Positions 18,271 through 27,107 of a DNA stretch of 64,000 nt are shown here, piece by piece. The stretch spans positions 248,001 through 312,000 of the forward strand of contig JAFIEV010000017.1 of NCBI GenBank assembly GCA_020832305.1, in the 5' to 3' direction. Each line of letters starts with the position of its first letter. Within the stretch, counting starts at the first letter, position 1. The notes under the pieces were generated by a model, which searched no databases, was not told where the DNA came from, and saw nothing but the letters and a program-made list of their open reading frames with translations. Position numbers and translations under genes: made by a program. The DNA is from Cyclobacteriaceae bacterium. GTDB lineage: Bacteria; Bacteroidota; Bacteroidia; Cytophagales; Cyclobacteriaceae.

Positions 18271-19884
18271 ATGAATCGTATCTATGTAATACTGTTTTTA
18301 GTCCTTGCGTCCATACAAAGCCAGGCTCAGATTATTCATAATGTAGAAACAGAAGCGCGTGAAGTCAGGATTTTCATGAATCAGGCACAGGTTAGCCGTG
18401 TGGCAAAAGTAAAGCTTGAAAAAGGGCAACAGGAAATTGTGGTTAGCCAATTGTCTGACGGTGTGCAAGCCCATAGCATTCAGGCTGAATTGACAGGGCA
18501 TGCAGTGTTAATGGGGGTGAAATTCAATCTTGACTACCTTTCAGGCCAAAAACCCGGCCTCAGGCAAAAACAGTTACAGGACTCTCTCAAATTCCTAATT
18601 GAAAAGCGTGATGAAAATCAGGCTGAACTAAGAATTCTACAGCTTGAAGAAACTTTTTATACAGCCAATCAAAAGATTAGTGGTGGAGAAGTTAACCTTA
18701 CAGTAGTTCAGCTCAGGCAAATGGCTGATTTTTTCAATCAAAAAATGAAGGATATACAGTTTAGCCGACTGCAAAAGAACCGTGAAGGCCGTGAATTGCA
18801 GGAAAAAATCGAAAATCTTCAAAAGCAAATCGATGAAGAGAAGACCGGGCCAAAAACCAGAGGTCAGGTTATTATTTCTGTTTCTTCAGCACAGCCGCAA
18901 ATTGCAGAACTCAGACTATCTTATATTGTAAATAATGCAGGGTGGCAACCGGTTTATGATATTCGCAGTGCAGGTCCTGGTAGCGAACTACAATTACAAT
19001 ACAAGGCTGGAGTTAGACAATATACCGGAGAAGACTGGTCTGGTGTAAAGCTCACTCTCTCTTCTGGCAACCCGGCGCAGGGCGGACAAAAACCAGATCT
19101 ACATCCATGGTATATAGATTTTGGTGCAAAATTCCAGGAGCTCAAAAGAGACAACCGTGCTATGTCTCGTGCTATGCCGGCAGAAGTGGCAGATGACGCT
19201 GAAATTCAAATGGATGTAGAAGTATTTTTAGATGTACCTGTTACCAGCCAGCCTCCTCCGGTAAGTATTGAAACAGATATGCAGACAGAATACAGCATAA
19301 ACCTGCCATACGATTTGCCGGGCAATGGCAGAGAAGTAATGGTTGATATTCGCACCGAATCCATGGAAGCAGTTTACCGGTATGAAGCTGTTCCCTTAAT
19401 TGACCGGGACGCATTTCTAATGGCTTCCATTACCAATTGGAAAGAGCTTAACCTTTTGCCTGGTGAAGCGGGTATCTACCTAAACGGGATATATTCGGGG
19501 CGCTCTTTTATCGACCCCGGTAGCACAGAAGATACGCTTACCTTTTCTTTAGGCAGGGATAAGCGCATTATTATAGAAAGAAAAATGATCCAGCAAATGA
19601 GCTCCAAACGATCTATAGGATCAAATATCAGGGTAACCAGGGCTTATGAAATTGATATAAGAAATAGCACGGGGAAAGAAGTCGAAATTAAAATAGAAGA
19701 TCGGGTGCCTGTAAGCAGAAACCGCAGTATTTCAGTTGATGTAAAAAACACAGGTGGCGCCCGGTTAAATACTTCAACGGGCTTGTTGCAGTGGAATTTG
19801 CTGTTAAAACCTGAAGAAAGAACCAAGCTTGCTTTCGACTTTGAGGTTAGATATCCAAAGGATGAGTTTGTGCCTGGACTGTAA
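18271..19884 (+). CDS. DUF4139 (mucoidy-inhibitor-like) exported protein
   Basis: A 537-aa protein with signal peptide 'MNRIYVILFLVLASIQSQA'. The N-terminal DUF4140 domain (about 25-125) reads 'REVRIFMNQAQVSRVAKVKL'. A coiled coil rich in Gln/Glu/Lys spans about 105-195. The DUF4139 domain (about 205-537) starts 'AELRLSYIVNNAGWQPVYDI' and has 'VRQYTGEDWSGVKLTLSSGN' and the end 'RTKLAFDFEVRYPKDE'. The family is widespread in Bacteroidota and its biochemical role is not known; the name comes from a link to mucoidy in other bacteria. It ends 2 nt before the convergent Ppx/GppA gene stops, so they share no terminator. Confidence 0.88.
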   Translation: MNRIYVILFLVLASIQSQAQIIHNVETEAREVRIFMNQAQVSRVAKVKLEKGQQEIVVSQLSDGVQAHSIQAELTGHAVLMGVKFNLDYLSGQKPGLRQKQLQDSLKFLIEKRDENQAELRILQLEETFYTANQKISGGEVNLTVVQLRQMADFFNQKMKDIQFSRLQKNREGRELQEKIENLQKQIDEEKTGPKTRGQVIISVSSAQPQIAELRLSYIVNNAGWQPVYDIRSAGPGSELQLQYKAGVRQYTGEDWSGVKLTLSSGNPAQGGQKPDLHPWYIDFGAKFQELKRDNRAMSRAMPAEVADDAEIQMDVEVFLDVPVTSQPPPVSIETDMQTEYSINLPYDLPGNGREVMVDIRTESMEAVYRYEAVPLIDRDAFLMASITNWKELNLLPGEAGIYLNGIYSGRSFIDPGSTEDTLTFSLGRDKRIIIERKMIQQMSSKRSIGSNIRVTRAYEIDIRNSTGKEVEIKIEDRVPVSRNRSISVDVKNTGGARLNTSTGLLQWNLLLKPEERTKLAFDFEVRYPKDEFVPGL

Positions 19885-19885
19885 C

Positions 19886-20842
19886 TCAGGCTGTAATTCT
19901 CAATGTGCCAAAAGTTTGTTTCTGATAAAGGCTAACCATACCCTCTTTTAAAGAATATGCAGAAACCCGAATGTGTTTAAGATTGTATTTCAGAATAACA
20001 TATTCTATCAGACTACATGCAACTACCATCATATCAGCACGCATTTCAAGCATACCAGGTATGTTAACGCGTTCAGCGCGGTTCATCCATTTCATCTTGC
20101 CATGAAGATCGAGAAAGAACTCCAGATTCAAAGGAAATTCAGGATAAATCTGTTTGTAATTCAGATTGTATTTTTCGCAGTATATATTACTCAATGTGTC
20201 GAAAGTACCGGAAGAGCCTATCAGGGTTACAGGTTTAAATTTATTTACTGCAACATCCAATGGTGTAAGGGCGTCAGTAAGATATTTATTGAGTTTACTT
20301 AACTCTGAGGGTAAAATGGGGTCGTGTTTTTGAAAATTATCCAACAGTCTTTGGGCGCCAATTTCAAAACTCTTCTTCCAAAAAATATTTTCATTATTGC
20401 CGATTATCATCTCTACACTTCCTCCCCCAATGTCCATTATGAGAGAAACTTCTTTACCAAGATTCAGTGCTTCGTGTACTCCATGATAGATATATAAAGC
20501 TTCCTGTTCCCCATCGATTATTTCAACCGGTATATTAAAACGTCTCTGAATTTCATCTCCGAGTGCCCTGCCGTTGGTGGCATTTCTGAATGCACTGGTT
20601 CCGTAAGCAAAAACTTTACTTATTCCATATTCTTCTATGATATTATGGTACTGATGTACTGCCTTTAAAGCCCTTTCCCGGGCCTCTTGTGTTATCAGTC
20701 CCTCATTGATGCCACCCATTCCTATTTTTACCGGAATCTTGGTGCTGAAAAATATCCTTTGTCCTATAGGAGATACCTCTGCCAGTAACAAATTAAATGT
20801 ATTTGTTCCAAGGTCAAGTATCGCTATTTTCTCCTTTTTCAT
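19886..20842 (-). CDS. Ppx/GppA-family phosphatase
   Basis: A 318-aa exopolyphosphatase / pppGpp phosphatase family protein of the ASKHA fold. The first phosphate loop is 'KIAILDLGTNTFNLLLAE' and the second 'VSLIMDIGGGSVEMIIG'; 'FAYGTSAFRNATNG' and 'VTLIGSSGTFDTLSNIY' are family blocks. It is the short form without the C-terminal HD domain of E. coli Ppx, so polyphosphate and (p)ppGpp activity cannot be told apart. I chose Met at 20842 ('MKKEKIAILDLG'), since an upstream frame to 20875 overlaps the predicted -7 element. Confidence 0.9.
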   Translation of the reverse strand: MKKEKIAILDLGTNTFNLLLAEVSPIGQRIFFSTKIPVKIGMGGINEGLITQEARERALKAVHQYHNIIEEYGISKVFAYGTSAFRNATNGRALGDEIQRRFNIPVEIIDGEQEALYIYHGVHEALNLGKEVSLIMDIGGGSVEMIIGNNENIFWKKSFEIGAQRLLDNFQKHDPILPSELSKLNKYLTDALTPLDVAVNKFKPVTLIGSSGTFDTLSNIYCEKYNLNYKQIYPEFPLNLEFFLDLHGKMKWMNRAERVNIPGMLEMRADMMVVACSLIEYVILKYNLKHIRVSAYSLKEGMVSLYQKQTFGTLRITA

Positions 20843-20862
20843 TACTTTGTAGAAAGTTGGCG

Positions 20863-20870
20863 CAAAGCTA
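20863..20870 (-). promoter_or_regulatory. Candidate -7 element for the Ppx/GppA gene
   Basis: TAGCTTTG on the minus strand (exact TAnnTTTG) 21 nt before the ATG at 20842. No clear -33 element. It supports the shorter start, because transcription would begin downstream of the upstream in-frame codon at 20875. Confidence 0.4.
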
Positions 20871-20980
20871 AGCAATTTAAATTAGAATGCTACATGATCT
20901 GTATCATAAAATCATATATTTTGTTGATATATTTATAAAATAGAGCCTAAAAAAATGCCTTAAACCATAAATAATTGAAA

Positions 20981-22546
20981 ATGGACGCAAAAGAGGGACA
21001 TTCGAACATTAAAAAGCAAGAGGAACTTAAGAGACGAAATGCTGAAGCACTGTTGGGAGGGGGGGAAATAAAAGTTGATCAGCAACATAAAAAAGGGAAG
21101 TTAACCGCCCGCGAAAGAATTGATTTGTTGTTGGATGAAGGGAGCTTTCAGGAAATAGGCCGATTGGTTCAGCACCGTAGTCATGATTTTGGCTTAAATA
21201 AAATTCATTTTCCTGGTGACGGCGTTGTCACAGGCTATGGTACAGTAGGGGGTAGACTTGTATATGTTTATTCACAGGATTTTACCGTTTTTGGAGGATC
21301 ACTATCTGAAGCCCACGCAGAAAAAGTTGTTAAAATAATGGATTTGGCAATGGAGAATGGCGCTCCAATTATTGGCTTAAATGACTCAGGTGGTGCAAGG
21401 ATTCAGGAAGGAGTTTTATCATTGGCAGGATATGCCGATATATTTTTCAGAAATACCCTTGCATCAGGTGTAGTACCTCAAATTTCTGCAATTATGGGGC
21501 CTTGTGCCGGCGGAGCGGTATATTCTCCGGCGCTTACCGACTTCATATTTATGGTAGAAAAAACTTCGTATATGTTCGTTACCGGACCTAAGGTTGTACA
21601 GACTGTTACACACGAATCGGTGAATGCTGAGCAACTGGGTGGTGCCACTGCCCATAATGTCAAAAGTGGTGTTGCCCATTTTTCTTCTCAAAATGAGATG
21701 GAGTGTATTCAACAAATAAAGCGATTGCTCAGTTATATCCCTCAAAACTGTGAAGAAAACCCACCTGAATTGCCATTTCAACCTGCTCAGGAAACCAGAC
21801 CTGCCCTTGATCACATCATTCCATCTTCCTCTGACGCAGCATATGATATGCTGGATGTAATTACAGAAATTACAGATCCTGGTACTTTTTTTGAAATTCA
21901 GGCCCGATTTGCCTCGAACATAATCACAGGGTTTGCACGACTTGGAGGCAGAAGCATAGGTATTGTAGCCAATCAACCTTGTGAACTGGCAGGTGTACTC
22001 GACATAAAAGCCAGTAAAAAAGCAGCCAGATTTGTCAGATTTTGTGATTGTTTTAATATACCTATTCTTGTGCTGGAAGACGTTCCGGGATTTTTGCCGG
22101 GAACCGATCAGGAATGGAATGCCATTATAACCAATGGCGCAAAGCTGTTGTATGCATTTAGTGAAGCTACTGTACCCCGTGTTACAGTTATTACACGCAA
22201 GGCATATGGTGGAGCTTACGATGTGATGAATTCAAAGCATATAGGGGCAGATATAAACCTGGCATGGCCTGGTGCTGAAATTGCTGTTATGGGTGCAAGA
22301 GGGGCAGCAGAAATTATATTTAAAAAGGAAATTTCTGAATCTGCCGATCCGGAGCAAAAACTTATAGAAAAAGAAAATGAATACAATGATAAATTTGCCA
22401 ATCCTTACATTGCGGCCGCAAGAGGCTTTATCGATGAGGTAATTATGCCTCATGAAACAAGGGATAAGCTTATAAAAGCATTTGAAATGTTAAAAAACAA
22501 AGCGGTAAAACGCCCACCAAGAAAACATGGAAACATCCCGCTCTAA
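20981..22546 (+). CDS. Acyl-CoA (propionyl-CoA type) carboxylase beta subunit
   Basis: Carboxyltransferase subunit (521 aa, usual 510-520) that moves carboxyl from biotin to acyl-CoA, most likely propionyl-CoA giving methylmalonyl-CoA. The N half has '[20 protein letters not shown]' and the oxyanion segment '[20 protein letters not shown]'. The C half has '[20 protein letters not shown]' and '[20 protein letters not shown]', the biotin-pocket block. The start at 20981 (ATG) was preferred over a TTG at 20975. No biotin carboxylase or biotin carrier gene is in the window, so its partner is encoded elsewhere. Confidence 0.92.
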   Translation: MDAKEGHSNIKKQEELKRRNAEALLGGGEIKVDQQHKKGKLTARERIDLLLDEGSFQEIGRLVQHRSHDFGLNKIHFPGDGVVTGYGTVGGRLVYVYSQDFTVFGGSLSEAHAEKVVKIMDLAMENGAPIIGLNDSGGARIQEGVLSLAGYADIFFRNTLASGVVPQISAIMGPCAGGAVYSPALTDFIFMVEKTSYMFVTGPKVVQTVTHESVNAEQLGGATAHNVKSGVAHFSSQNEMECIQQIKRLLSYIPQNCEENPPELPFQPAQETRPALDHIIPSSSDAAYDMLDVITEITDPGTFFEIQARFASNIITGFARLGGRSIGIVANQPCELAGVLDIKASKKAARFVRFCDCFNIPILVLEDVPGFLPGTDQEWNAIITNGAKLLYAFSEATVPRVTVITRKAYGGAYDVMNSKHIGADINLAWPGAEIAVMGARGAAEIIFKKEISESADPEQKLIEKENEYNDKFANPYIAAARGFIDEVIMPHETRDKLIKAFEMLKNKAVKRPPRKHGNIPL

Positions 22547-22583
22547 AATTTATTAAGAGATAGTTACCCTGTAAATAGGGCGG

Positions 22584-22660
22584 GCTGAAAATCATCTGGC
22601 TTGTTGATTTATTTTATTTTAATACCTGGAAATTATAAGATGTATGCATACTTTTTCAGC
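22584..22660. repeat. Dispersed palindromic repeat, copy 1 (77 bp)
   Basis: Begins GCTGAAAA and ends CTTTTTCAGC, so its two ends are inverted repeats. The body shares the stretch CTGGCTT(g/t)TTGATTTATTTTATT and the end GCATACTTTTTCAGCA with a second copy at 28830-28901. The middle differs by substitutions and length. It lies in the gap after the carboxylase gene. The translated frames differ between copies, so it is not conserved coding sequence. Confidence 0.7.
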
Positions 22661-22677
22661 AGGCACTTGTAAATTAA

Positions 22678-22704
22678 AAGAGGTTGCTTATCAGGCAACC
22701 TCTT
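22678..22704 (+). terminator. Hairpin downstream of the carboxylase gene
   Basis: Perfect 10-bp stem AAGAGGTTGC / GCAACCTCTT with a 7-nt loop. No T-run follows, so it is either a weak terminator or an mRNA 3'-end stabiliser. The flanking TTAA on both sides extends the pairing slightly. Confidence 0.45.
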
Positions 22705-22753
22705 AAACTCAAACAACTTATCTAAAGCAAAGATTTCAATTTACATATCTTAA

Positions 22754-22820
22754 ACAGGGGGGATCGTGTTATCTTTTCTTCCCACGTTCATTTCCTGCAT
22801 ATAATAACACGTTCCCCTGT
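22754..22820. repeat. Imperfect inverted repeat flanking a 30-nt loop
   Basis: ACAGGGGggatCGTGTTAT at 22754-22772 pairs with ATAACACGttCCCCTGT at 22804-22820, giving 15 matched bases with a small bulge. It sits 3 nt beyond the stop of the small minus-strand ORF at 22823-22972, so on that strand it could form a 3'-end structure. There is no T-run. Confidence 0.5.
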
Positions 22821-22822
22821 AT

Positions 22823-22972
22823 TTAATATATTTTGACTATTTGGGTGATTTCATTTGCATAAGCCATACTCAGGGATATAATAGCGGTAAGTAAGCCACA
22901 AGCCCAAACCAGCATGGTTTTAATATTTTTAAACAAACATAATGATGTATTCAAATTTATATTTTCAAACAT
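22823..22972 (-). CDS. Small ORF with signal-peptide-like sequence (49 aa)
   Basis: A 50-codon frame on the minus strand in a 600-bp gap with no other gene. The product has a short start (MFENINLNTSLCLFKNIK), a hydrophobic core 'TMLVWACGLLTAIISLSM' and the plausible signal-peptidase site AYA before a tail of about ten residues (NEITQIVKIY). Met20, just before the core, could be the real start, giving about 30 aa. No family was recognised. The codons are AT-rich like the surroundings. It is either a tiny exported peptide, a single-pass membrane peptide, or a chance frame; the signal-like pattern makes chance less likely but not excluded. Confidence 0.4.
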   Translation of the reverse strand: MFENINLNTSLCLFKNIKTMLVWACGLLTAIISLSMAYANEITQIVKIY

Positions 22973-23104
22973 TCTTTTATTCGTTTATTCTGTCATATAA
23001 CACCATAGCCCAATATTTTGTTTAACAAATTAGTAAAAACATTAAACATAAAATAATTTGTGAGCTCATATCCTTCATGATAGAGATATACAGGGTTCTA
23101 TATT

Positions 23105-23134
23105 TACATTTGTGTAGGGCTTTTTTTATATTTG
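23105..23134 (+). promoter_or_regulatory. Candidate pyrR promoter region (two -7 elements)
   Basis: Two exact TAnnTTTG elements, TACATTTG at 23105-23112 and TATATTTG at 23127-23134, lie 38 and 16 nt before the pyrR ATG. They may be two start points or one true site with a chance copy. A TTTG of the first element falls 14 nt upstream of the second, shorter than the usual 19-20. No PyrR-type attenuator hairpin is seen in the short leader. Confidence 0.5.
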
Positions 23135-23149
23135 TTCCAATTTGCAAAT

Positions 23150-23701
23150 ATGGCCAGAAAACTTATTTTTAATCAGGATCTTCTCGAAATAACCATCAGC
23201 CGGTTGTGCAAGCAACTTATTGAAAATCACAATACCTTTGGCAGTAGTGTGATTCTGGGTCTGCAACCCAGGGGCGTCATTTTTTCAAAAAGAATTGCGG
23301 GAAAAATGGAAGAGCTAACCGGCAGGCCGGTACCAGCCGGAGCTCTTGATATAACTTTCTACAGGGATGATTTCAGAAGAAGAAATAATCCTCTAAAGGC
23401 CAATACAACGGATGTTCCTTTTATTATTGAAGAGAAAAATGTGATTTTGGTAGATGACGTTTTATTTACTGGAAGAAGCGTAAGAGCTGCATTGGATGCC
23501 ATGAGTGCTTTTGGCCGACCCAAAACAGTTGAACTACTGGTTTTGGTGGATAGAAAATACGTTCGGGATTTACCTATTGAACCTAATTATGTAGGAAGAC
23601 ATGTAATAACTCTACCATCCCAAAATGTGGAAGTACAATGGAAAGAGCAGGGCTACAAAAAAGACAGTATCTGGTTGATTAATAAAGATGAAGAAAACTA
23701 A
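23150..23701 (+). CDS. pyrR: PyrR: uracil phosphoribosyltransferase / pyrimidine regulator
   Basis: A 183-aa PyrR. In Gram-positive bacteria this protein binds pyr mRNA and also has weak uracil phosphoribosyltransferase activity. The PRPP loop is 'VILVDDVLFTGRSVRAALDA' (about residues 103-122), and the N-terminal 'VILGLQPRGVIFSKRIAGKM' and 'ALDITFYRDDFRRR' are PyrR-specific. I chose ATG 23150 ('MARKLIFNQDLLEITI'); the frame runs back to a TTG at 23132. The stop overlaps the pyrB start (TAATG). Confidence 0.93.
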   Translation: MARKLIFNQDLLEITISRLCKQLIENHNTFGSSVILGLQPRGVIFSKRIAGKMEELTGRPVPAGALDITFYRDDFRRRNNPLKANTTDVPFIIEEKNVILVDDVLFTGRSVRAALDAMSAFGRPKTVELLVLVDRKYVRDLPIEPNYVGRHVITLPSQNVEVQWKEQGYKKDSIWLINKDEEN

Positions 23702-24627
23702 TGGCAAGGCTTAGCGTACAACACCTTTTAGGGATACAAAACCTAACTCTTGATGATATTGAGTTGATTTTTGAAACTGCAGATAATTTTAAAGAAGTCA
23801 TAAACCGTCCCATTAAAAAAGTTCCATCATTGCGGGATATTACCATAGCCAACGTATTTTTTGAAAATTCAACCCGTACAAGACTTTCATTTGAGTTGGC
23901 AGAAAAGAGATTATCTGCCGATGTTGTAAATTTTTCTTCAAGCAGCAGTTCGGTGAAAAAGGGGGAAACTCTGCTGGATACTGTTAATAACATCCTGGCA
24001 ATGAAGGTAGACATGATTGTTATGCGTCACTCGAGTCCAGGTGCGCCGCACTTTCTGGCCAATCACATCTCTGCCAACATTGTCAATGCAGGTGATGGTA
24101 CCCATGAGCACCCGACCCAGGCTTTGCTCGACGCCTTTTCCATCAGAGAAAAATATAAAAGCTTTAGGGGCCTGAAGGTGGCCATAATTGGTGATATCTT
24201 GCACTCCAGGGTTGCTTTATCTAATATTTTTGCCCTCAAAAAGCTTGGTGCCGAGGTTATGGTTTGTGGTCCTAACACTTTGCTTCCCAAGTATATAGGA
24301 TCCCTTGGGGTGAAAGTGGGACTTGATGTACAAAAAGCGCTCGAATGGTGCGACGTAGCCAATGTTTTGAGGATTCAACTCGAACGGCAGCAGATTAAAT
24401 ATTTTCCATCTTTAAGGGAATACTCCCTTTATTATGGCATTACTAAGGCCATGCTTGATAAACTCAACAAGCCAATAACCATAATGCATCCGGGCCCTAT
24501 TAACCGGGGCGTTGAGCTAAGTAGTGATGCGGCAGACTCAGAGCACTCTATTATTTTAGAACAAGTTGAAAATGGTGTGGCTATTCGTATGGCTATATTG
24601 TATCTTCTGGCCTTAAAAAAGGAATAG
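23701..24627 (+). CDS. pyrB: Aspartate carbamoyltransferase catalytic subunit
   Basis: ATCase (308 aa) joins carbamoyl phosphate and aspartate, the committed step of pyrimidine synthesis. The carbamoyl-phosphate site is 'FFENSTRTRLSFELAEKRL' (about residues 53-71), followed by the mobile-loop 'SSSSSVKKGETLLDT', 'HPTQALLDAFSIRE' and the aspartate-site 'MHPGPINRGVELSSD'. No regulatory pyrI is adjacent, so it is probably an unregulated trimer of the Bacillus type. It is coupled to pyrR by a one-base overlap. It relies on carbamoyl phosphate from the CarA/CarB enzyme (carA is at 13.6 kb). Confidence 0.97.
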   Translation: MARLSVQHLLGIQNLTLDDIELIFETADNFKEVINRPIKKVPSLRDITIANVFFENSTRTRLSFELAEKRLSADVVNFSSSSSSVKKGETLLDTVNNILAMKVDMIVMRHSSPGAPHFLANHISANIVNAGDGTHEHPTQALLDAFSIREKYKSFRGLKVAIIGDILHSRVALSNIFALKKLGAEVMVCGPNTLLPKYIGSLGVKVGLDVQKALEWCDVANVLRIQLERQQIKYFPSLREYSLYYGITKAMLDKLNKPITIMHPGPINRGVELSSDAADSEHSIILEQVENGVAIRMAILYLLALKKE

Positions 24628-24701
24628 TATAGTGGACTGCGGGTATTGATTGATTACTTCTTATTTTACCCAAACTGCCAACCAGATTAAAAACCTTTTT
24701 T

Positions 24702-25484
24702 ATGAAAAAAATTATAAGCTGGGCCTTGCGCTATATTCCCAGAAAATACCTTCAGTATTTTAGTCATCTGTTTTTGAGGTTGATTGCTGTTTTTTACCGT
24801 GGTAATAATGTGGAATGTCCAATCAATGGCCGTACATATAGAAAATTTTTGCCGTATGGCAGAATAGAATCCAGAGAAAATGCACTTTGTCCCGATAGTC
24901 TTTCATTGGAAAGGCATCGTTTAATGTGGCTGTTTTTAAAAGATAAGACAGATTTTTTCACAGGTGAGCATAAGTTGCTGCACATTGCTCCGGAATTGTG
25001 TTTTATTCCTGAATTCAGGCGCATGAAAAATCTGGAATATCACACAGCCGATCTGGAATCACCCCTTGCGGATATCAGGCTCGACGTACAAAATATGCCT
25101 TTTAAAGACGCTACATATGACATTGTATTTTGCAATCATGTGCTCGAACACGTAGATGACGATATTCAGGCAATGAAAGAAATTCACAGGGTTTTAAAGC
25201 CTGGGGGCTGGGCGATACTTCAATCTCCGGTTTATCCGGAGATCGGTCCTACACTGGAAGTAAGGGATGCAAATACGCCGCGTAAGAGGGAACAGTTATA
25301 TGGCCAAAGTGATCACCAACGAAAGTATGGCAACGATTATGCCCAGAGATTGAGATCTGCCGGTTTTTTAGTACAGGAAGATGATTACGTAAAAACCCTG
25401 TCACCGGAAATGCAAAAAAGATATGCACTTCCGGTAGATGAGGTAATATTTTTCTGTCAGAAAACTACAGATGGTGCTGTCTGA
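24702..25484 (+). CDS. Class I SAM-dependent methyltransferase
   Basis: A 260-aa protein with a type-11 methyltransferase core. 'HTADLESPLADIRLDVQNMP' holds the acidic residues after strand 2, 'YDIVFCNHVLEHVDDD' is motif II with the conserved HVLEH, and 'EIHRVLKPGGWAILQSPVYP' is motif III. A basic N-terminal stretch of about 45 residues (IPRKYLQYFSHLFLRLIAVF) is amphipathic and may touch the membrane. The substrate is unknown. Its last 28 nt overlap the 3' end of the convergent lemA gene. Confidence 0.85.
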   Translation: MKKIISWALRYIPRKYLQYFSHLFLRLIAVFYRGNNVECPINGRTYRKFLPYGRIESRENALCPDSLSLERHRLMWLFLKDKTDFFTGEHKLLHIAPELCFIPEFRRMKNLEYHTADLESPLADIRLDVQNMPFKDATYDIVFCNHVLEHVDDDIQAMKEIHRVLKPGGWAILQSPVYPEIGPTLEVRDANTPRKREQLYGQSDHQRKYGNDYAQRLRSAGFLVQEDDYVKTLSPEMQKRYALPVDEVIFFCQKTTDGAV

Positions 25485-26059
25485 GCAGTAGCATCAGCTT
25501 CAAAAGGCACTTTATTAGAGAAATCGAAAAAGCCGGAAATCATATTGTTTGGAAACTGCCGCTTATAAGTATTGAATATCCTAACTTGTTCATTGTACCT
25601 GTCTCGTGCTACTGAAATCCGGTTTTCAGTACCCTCTAACTGGGACTGCAATTCGAGAAAATTTTGATTCGACTTAAGTTCGGGATAGCGTTCGACAACG
25701 ACCATCAACCTGGATAATGCCGAGGAAAGCTGTGACTGAGCTTCCTGAAATTGCTGCATATTGGCTTCAGATAAGTTTTCAGGATTTATCTGCATTGAAC
25801 TGGCTTTGGCACGGGCTTCCGTTACTCCTATCAGCACTTCCTGTTCCTGCGCGGCAAAACCCTTTACAGTATTTACAAGATTTGGAATAAGGTCTGCCCT
25901 CCGCTGATATTGTGTTTGCACATTTGCCCATGCTGCCGAAGTTTTTTCGTCATAGTCTACCAGGGTATTGTATGTGCCTTTAAAAATGAAAAAGACAATA
26001 AGCGCACCAAACGCAAGCAGTGCACCCAGCGCAATCAATACGATGAAAATTTTTTTCAT
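25457..26059 (-). CDS. lemA: LemA family protein
   Basis: A 200-aa membrane-anchored helical protein. One N-terminal membrane segment (about residues 4-27, 'IFIVLIALGALLAFGALIVF') is followed by the LemA signature 'AAWANVQTQYQRRADLIPNL' (about 43-62) and long helices rich in Gln/Glu. Family members are of unknown function, though they often sit next to TPM-domain genes as here. In this genome the LemA and TPM genes are divergent rather than in one operon. The 3' end overlaps the methyltransferase gene by 28 nt. Confidence 0.92.
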   Translation of the reverse strand: MKKIFIVLIALGALLAFGALIVFFIFKGTYNTLVDYDEKTSAAWANVQTQYQRRADLIPNLVNTVKGFAAQEQEVLIGVTEARAKASSMQINPENLSEANMQQFQEAQSQLSSALSRLMVVVERYPELKSNQNFLELQSQLEGTENRISVARDRYNEQVRIFNTYKRQFPNNMISGFFDFSNKVPFEADATAQTAPSVVF

Positions 26060-26176
26060 AACTTTGGCTTTTAATAAGATGAATTTTTTTTGGTTAAATA
26101 TTTTTTAAAATGTCACTTCAATTCCCATTTTTTCGTACGCAATCTAAAGGTATATATAAATACGAAACAAAAAAGC

Positions 26177-27094
26177 ATGGTTAAAATTTGCAAATATTCA
26201 TTACGCGTATTTTTAATTTTTGGTTTAATCTTTTTTCTGAATGAGCTTGTTCCTGCTCAGGGTCTGGTTGAAATTCCGCCAATTAAAACCCGGGTAACTG
26301 ATCTTACCTCTACCTTGAGTAATGATGAATTGGTTGCGCTCGAAAATAAGCTGGCAACATTTGAGTCTTCAAAGGGTAGTCAGATTGCTGTTTTGATTTT
26401 GAATACAACTATGCCCGAAAGTATAGAACAGTATGGTATCCGGCTGGCTGATGCCTGGAAGCTGGGTAGGCAAGGAGTAGACGATGGCCTGATTTTAATT
26501 GTTGCTAAAAACGACCGAAGACTGCGAATAGAAGTGGGCTATGGACTTGAAGGTGTGGTTACGGATGCTCTGAGCCGACGTATTATTGAACAAATTATCA
26601 TACCGGAGTTTAAGCAAAACCAATACGGATACGGCATAATTAAAGGTGTTGATGCCATAATAGCTCTGGTTGAAGGGGAGGAACTGCCTCCTGCTTTAGC
26701 AAAAGAATCAATCGGGCACCAGCAGCCGGGCCTGGGTTTAGGGCTGGTTTTAATGGGTGCAATGTTACTCGTATTTAGCTCATTTCTCGGAATAATGTTC
26801 AAGGGAAAGTCTGGTGGTGTATTAGGAAAGACCGTAACCTTTATAGTTTCATTTGTTTTAGGCGGTTTGTTTTTTAATCTTGCTATCGGTCTTATTATGG
26901 CTGTATTTGTAACCATTTTTGCCAATATGCCCTCATCAGGAGGTCGGCCTGGCGGTGGCAGCTCTTTCGGAGGTGGTGGTTATTATGGAGGAGGATTCGG
27001 CAGAGGTGGTATGGGCAGAGGTGGCGGATTTGGAGGAGGATTCAGTGGAATGGGAGGAGGCTTCGGGGGTGGAGGCGCTTCTGGCCGATGGTAA
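26177..27094 (+). CDS. TPM-domain (YgcG-type) membrane protein with Gly-rich tail
   Basis: A 305-aa protein: signal peptide (about 1-32, ending LVPAQG), a TPM domain at about 45-170 beginning 'TRVTDLTSTLSNDELVALEN' and including 'GIRLADAWKLGRQGVDDGLI' and 'IEVGYGLEGVVTDALSRRII'. Two membrane segments follow (about 190-212 and 222-254), then a Gly/Ser/Phe tail ending in repeated GGGFGGG-type units. TPM domains are thought to face the periplasm; some have phosphatase activity and link to photosystem repair in plants. I chose ATG 26177, the first start giving a normal signal peptide. Confidence 0.88.
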   Translation: MVKICKYSLRVFLIFGLIFFLNELVPAQGLVEIPPIKTRVTDLTSTLSNDELVALENKLATFESSKGSQIAVLILNTTMPESIEQYGIRLADAWKLGRQGVDDGLILIVAKNDRRLRIEVGYGLEGVVTDALSRRIIEQIIIPEFKQNQYGYGIIKGVDAIIALVEGEELPPALAKESIGHQQPGLGLGLVLMGAMLLVFSSFLGIMFKGKSGGVLGKTVTFIVSFVLGGLFFNLAIGLIMAVFVTIFANMPSSGGRPGGGSSFGGGGYYGGGFGRGGMGRGGGFGGGFSGMGGGFGGGGASGRW

Positions 27095-27107
27095 AGGGAT
27101 TCAGATA

